Source: Meishania sp964351985 (GTDB lineage Bacteria; Bacteroidota; Bacteroidia; Flavobacteriales; Flavobacteriaceae). Taken from it: DNA of 64,000 nucleotides. Of this stretch, positions 61,580 through 64,000 are shown piece after piece (position 1 is the first letter of the stretch; each line of letters starts with the position of its first letter). Location of the stretch: NCBI GenBank assembly GCA_964351985.1, contig CAYGPR010000014.1, forward strand, positions 1 to 64,000, given 5' to 3'. The translations under genes were made by a program, and so were the position numbers. The notes beneath the pieces were generated by a model. The model was given only the letters and a program-made list of their open reading frames with translations, did no database searches and was not told the DNA's origin.

Positions 61580-62221
61580 ATGAAAAACAGAGATATGAGA
61601 AGATGTGTCATTTTTTTCAGTTCTCTTATCATGCTCCTTATCTTAATGAGTTTTAGGTACAACAAGAAAGTTGAAGTGCCCGAAACCCTTAAGGTAACTC
61701 AACCTACTGAGTTCTCGTACCCCAAATATGAGGCTCCTATTGCTACGACCATGGTTGCGCCTCCCTTTTTGGGAAGTTCGTACATTGGCTTTAAAGAGGC
61801 TTTGGCTTTTAAGGAGTCTCGAGGCGATTATTTTTCCATTAATACCTTAGGGTATTTGGGAAAATATCAGTTCGGAATTGGAACCCTTCAGTTGATGGGG
61901 GTTTATAATTCTACCCATTTTTTGAATAATCCTGAATTACAAGAAAAAGTATTTCATACCAATATTGCCCGCAATAAATGGATACTTCGACGTGATATTG
62001 ATCGCTTCGTCGGAAAGTATATAAGGGGTACTAAAATTACGGAATCTGGCATGTTGGCAGCTGCTCATTTGGCCGGGGCCGGTAATGTGAAAAAATATTT
62101 GAGATCATATGGAAAGGTTGACGTGACCGATGCGTATGGTACTACCATAGCCAAATACCTGAAAAAGTTTTCAGGATATGACGTGTCTCATGTCTCACCG
62201 AAACGGAACCCGAAGGTTTAA
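61580..62221 (+). CDS. Lysozyme-like (transglycosylase-fold) envelope protein
   Basis: 213 residues with an N-terminal membrane anchor (about 8-26). The soluble part carries ALAFKESRGDYFSINTLGYL, in which the glutamate of KESRGDY takes the place of the catalytic Glu of goose-type lysozyme folds, then YLGKYQFGIGTLQLMGVYN and AAHLAGAGNVKKYLRSYG. This is the plan of small SLT-like proteins in Flavobacteriaceae. It may cleave or bind peptidoglycan; activity is inferred. Start ATG 61580; a TTG four codons upstream is less likely. TATCTTTG (61531-61538) is a candidate -7 box. Confidence 0.8.
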   Translation: MKNRDMRRCVIFFSSLIMLLILMSFRYNKKVEVPETLKVTQPTEFSYPKYEAPIATTMVAPPFLGSSYIGFKEALAFKESRGDYFSINTLGYLGKYQFGIGTLQLMGVYNSTHFLNNPELQEKVFHTNIARNKWILRRDIDRFVGKYIRGTKITESGMLAAAHLAGAGNVKKYLRSYGKVDVTDAYGTTIAKYLKKFSGYDVSHVSPKRNPKV

Positions 62222-62251
62222 GATAATTATGTACATATGAAAATGGATAGA

Positions 62252-62279
62252 CCCTGATGGAAACATCGGGGTTTATTTT
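62252..62279 (+). terminator. Terminator with GAAA loop after the lysozyme-like gene
   Basis: CCCTGATG (62252-62259) pairs with CATCGGGG (62264-62271; one T-G pair) around a GAAA tetraloop, followed by TTTATTTTA, 30 bases after the stop. Confidence 0.88.
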
Positions 62280-63003
62280 ATCCTTGAATGATAAAAATAG
62301 TAGGTTTTTTGTGCAAATCTAACGTTGTTTTTTTCCACGCCGAAATAGGTAAAGTCAGAATGTATTCTGTGGACAAGGTTATATCACAGGCAATACATAG
62401 TTTAGTACTTTGAGCGAGGTTCTTCAATAAATCGGAAAACAACTTATCATTTCTATAAGGTGTTTCAATGAATATTTGTGATTGTCGATGATCTATGGAT
62501 ATTTTTTCAAGTTTCTTGATTGCTTTCTTTCGTTCAGAAACGTCAATAGGCAAGTATCCGTTGAAGGCAAAATTTTGGCCATTTAGTCCACTTGCCATAA
62601 GTGCCATAAGAATAGAAGATGGCCCGACCAATGGAACTACCTGAATTCCTTTTTCGTGGGCAAACTTTACGACTTCGGCTCCGGGGTCAGCGATTCCTGG
62701 GCAACCTGCTTCAGATAGCACTCCAACGTTCAAACCCTCGTAACAAGGTGCGAGATAAGAAGGGATGCTTTCAGGTTCGGTATATTTGTTCAGTACCTCT
62801 AAATTAAGATTAGGCTGTGATTTTCTAGGGCTTATTTTTTTAATGAACTTACGGGCCGTTTTTTCATTTTCGACGATGTAATGGTCGACACTTTCAATCA
62901 CTCTTTTGATAGAAATTGGTAATACCTCTAAAGGTTCATTGTCACCTAAAGTAGAAGGAATCAGGTAGAGTTTGCCCAATGTTTTTTTATCGTTTTTGGC
63001 CAT
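62278..63003 (-). CDS. RsmI-like SAM-dependent methyltransferase (tetrapyrrole methylase fold)
   Basis: 241 residues, shorter than RsmI (about 280). GKLYLIPSTLGDNEPLEVLP starts it; LSEAGCPGIADPGAEVVKFA and VVPLVGPSSILMALMASGLN are the family's SAM and substrate loops, and FIETPYRNDKLFSDLL follows. RsmI methylates C1402 of 16S rRNA at the 2'-O. The shorter form is a flavobacterial variant, so its target is likely but not certain. The start is two bases from the phosphatase stop, implying one operon with dnaA. Confidence 0.87.
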   Translation of the reverse strand: MAKNDKKTLGKLYLIPSTLGDNEPLEVLPISIKRVIESVDHYIVENEKTARKFIKKISPRKSQPNLNLEVLNKYTEPESIPSYLAPCYEGLNVGVLSEAGCPGIADPGAEVVKFAHEKGIQVVPLVGPSSILMALMASGLNGQNFAFNGYLPIDVSERKKAIKKLEKISIDHRQSQIFIETPYRNDKLFSDLLKNLAQSTKLCIACDITLSTEYILTLPISAWKKTTLDLHKKPTIFIIQG

Positions 63004-63005
63004 GG

Positions 63006-63473
63006 TCAGTTTTTATTCTTGTTTTCTAACCGTAGGGCAACGGCTTCACAGGCATCATTTATCATCGTAAATATCTTTTCAAAGCCATCTTTACCTCCAT
63101 AGTAGGGGTCGGGCACTTCACTGGTTCCAATCGATACTTCTTCCAAAAGCAGTCGTACTTTCGAAATCTGGTCTGCGTTTTGGGCCATTTGAATTAGGTT
63201 TGAATAATTATTTCTGTCCATGGCGTAGATAATATCGAATTTCTCGAAATCACCTCTAGTGACTTGACGACACCGCTGGTGTGAAATATCAAGTCCGTAT
63301 TTAGACGCAACGGCAATACTTCTTTTATCGGGCGTATTACCAATGTGATAGCCTCCTGTACCTGCAGAATCTACGAATACTTGGTTGGGTTCTACTTTGT
63401 GTCGAAGAATACCTTCGGCCAATGGGGATCTACAGATGTTTCCGAGACAAACCATCAAAATATTGATAGCCAT
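63006..63473 (-). CDS. Low-molecular-weight protein-tyrosine phosphatase
   Basis: 155 residues. The P-loop is VCLGNICRSP with catalytic Cys9 and Arg15 (C-x5-R), the general acid Asp is in VPDPYYGGKDGFEKI near 122, and DSAGTGGYHIGNTPD is typical. It removes phosphate from tyrosine or, in some relatives, arginine; the substrate is unknown. Six bases separate it from dnaA, so it is cotranscribed with the initiator gene, a common order in Flavobacteriaceae. Confidence 0.93.
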   Translation of the reverse strand: MAINILMVCLGNICRSPLAEGILRHKVEPNQVFVDSAGTGGYHIGNTPDKRSIAVASKYGLDISHQRCRQVTRGDFEKFDIIYAMDRNNYSNLIQMAQNADQISKVRLLLEEVSIGTSEVPDPYYGGKDGFEKIFTMINDACEAVALRLENKNKN

Positions 63474-63479
63474 TAAGAT

Positions 63480-64000
63480 TTAAGAGAATTTTTTGGTCAA
63501 ATCTTCAATATACTTGCGAAATTGCTTATCTGTTTCAGCCAGGTTATCAACCGTTTTACATGCATGGAGTACAGTGGCATGATCGCGTTTCCCGATTTGA
63601 GAACCTATGCTCGCCAAAGAAGCTTTTGTAAACTTTTTCGCAAAGAACATGGCCAATTGCCTTGCCTGCACAATGTGCCTTTTACGGGTTTTTGACTGTA
63701 GCGTGGCAACATCCATTTCGAAATAGTCAGAGACCACTTTTTGAATGTAATCTATGGAAACCTCGCGCTTCGTATTCTTTACGAATTTTTCGACCACATG
63801 CTGGGCGAGTTCCAAGGTTACTTCCTTTTTGTTGAACGAAGATTGGGCGATGAGTGATATGATCGCACCTTCAAGTTCTCTAATATTGGTCTTTATATGT
63901 TTTGCAACATATTCAATAATATCGTCAGGCATCTCTACGCCGTCGCGGTACAATTTATTTTTGAGGATGGAAATACGGGTTTCATAATCCGGGTTCTGTA
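63480..64000 (-). CDS. dnaA: Chromosomal replication initiator DnaA (3' part; start beyond window)
   Basis: The last 173 codons of DnaA on the minus strand; the gene runs off the right edge. The visible part starts in domain III (NPDYETRISILKNKLYRDG) and reaches IKTNIRELEGAIISLI. The domain IV helix-turn-helix holds the signature KRDHATVLHACKTVDNL, which reads the DnaA box. It starts replication at oriC. The AAA+ Walker motifs lie outside the window. Its downstream genes, a small phosphatase and an RsmI-like methyltransferase, are on the same strand. Confidence 0.96.
   Translation of the reverse strand, partial: QNPDYETRISILKNKLYRDGVEMPDDIIEYVAKHIKTNIRELEGAIISLIAQSSFNKKEVTLELAQHVVEKFVKNTKREVSIDYIQKVVSDYFEMDVATLQSKTRKRHIVQARQLAMFFAKKFTKASLASIGSQIGKRDHATVLHACKTVDNLAETDKQFRKYIEDLTKKFS

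Overview
The window looks like a contiguous piece of a Flavobacteriaceae (Bacteroidota) chromosome. The evidence is gene content and signals: lipoproteins with short lipoboxes, carboxypeptidase-regulatory-domain TonB receptors with a DUF4249 partner, DUF4252, DUF4294, DUF6095 and DUF6495 proteins, a fused SerB-SerA protein, -7 boxes of the Bacteroidota type TAnnTTTG, and few Shine-Dalgarno sites. Coding density is high and most genes are core. I found no tRNA, rRNA, CRISPR array, prophage, intact insertion sequence or recognisable defence island. The first 470 bases are visibly richer in A+T than the rest.

Layout. 1-381: the end of a GNAT acetyltransferase gene that runs off the left edge. 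474-4416: the oxidative pentose phosphate genes, gnd divergent from zwf-pgl, with a 116-bp inverted-repeat element between zwf and pgl. 4397-6692: rmuC, a small membrane protein and a hotdog thioesterase. 6759-12023: a vitamin B12 uptake locus, btuFCD on the minus strand and a btuB-like receptor on the plus strand behind a cobalamin riboswitch. 12078-18512: two tandem S41 lipoprotein proteases, divergent from an ECF sigma factor operon with a probable anti-sigma-like membrane protein and three DUF4252 proteins. 18684-30826: mscS, purB, a HEAT-like protein, a haem-binding protein, a sirtuin, trmH, SRPBCC and VOC proteins, an alpha-amylase lipoprotein, a DEAD-box helicase, rdgB and an isoprenylcysteine methyltransferase-like protein. 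31025-39107: the serine biosynthesis fusion, a cupin-GNAT pair bracketed by C-rich repeats, rlmH, nadC, a YihY protein, DUF2147 and priA. 39283-47348: a LytTR regulator, rpsF-rpsR-rplI, hisS, a Nudix hydrolase, an M42 peptidase, DUF4294 and a broken glycerate kinase gene. 47359-64000: a TonB receptor/DUF4249 pair, monomeric icd, a 680-bp gap with a decayed ORF, rplS, trmD, a long GAPDH, a DegP/HtrA protease, dapF, mltG, a lysozyme-like protein, an RsmI-like methyltransferase, a small phosphatase, and the 3' part of dnaA at the right edge.

How genes work together. gnd, zwf and pgl encode the whole oxidative branch from glucose-6-phosphate to ribulose-5-phosphate. btuBFCD form a complete B12 import route across both membranes, apparently repressed by cobalamin at the receptor. 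The ECF operon carries a candidate self-activated promoter. rpsF, hisS and rplS each have a close match to the flavobacterial promoter.

I did not find an obviously new multi-gene system. The observations most worth a second look are the repeat-bearing B12 riboswitch and its competing downstream helices, two operon junctions where adjacent genes share one frame and are separated by a single stop codon, the glycerate kinase pseudogene whose four frameshifts are all single-base losses, the SerB-SerA fusion, and the ECF/DUF4252/S41 cluster.
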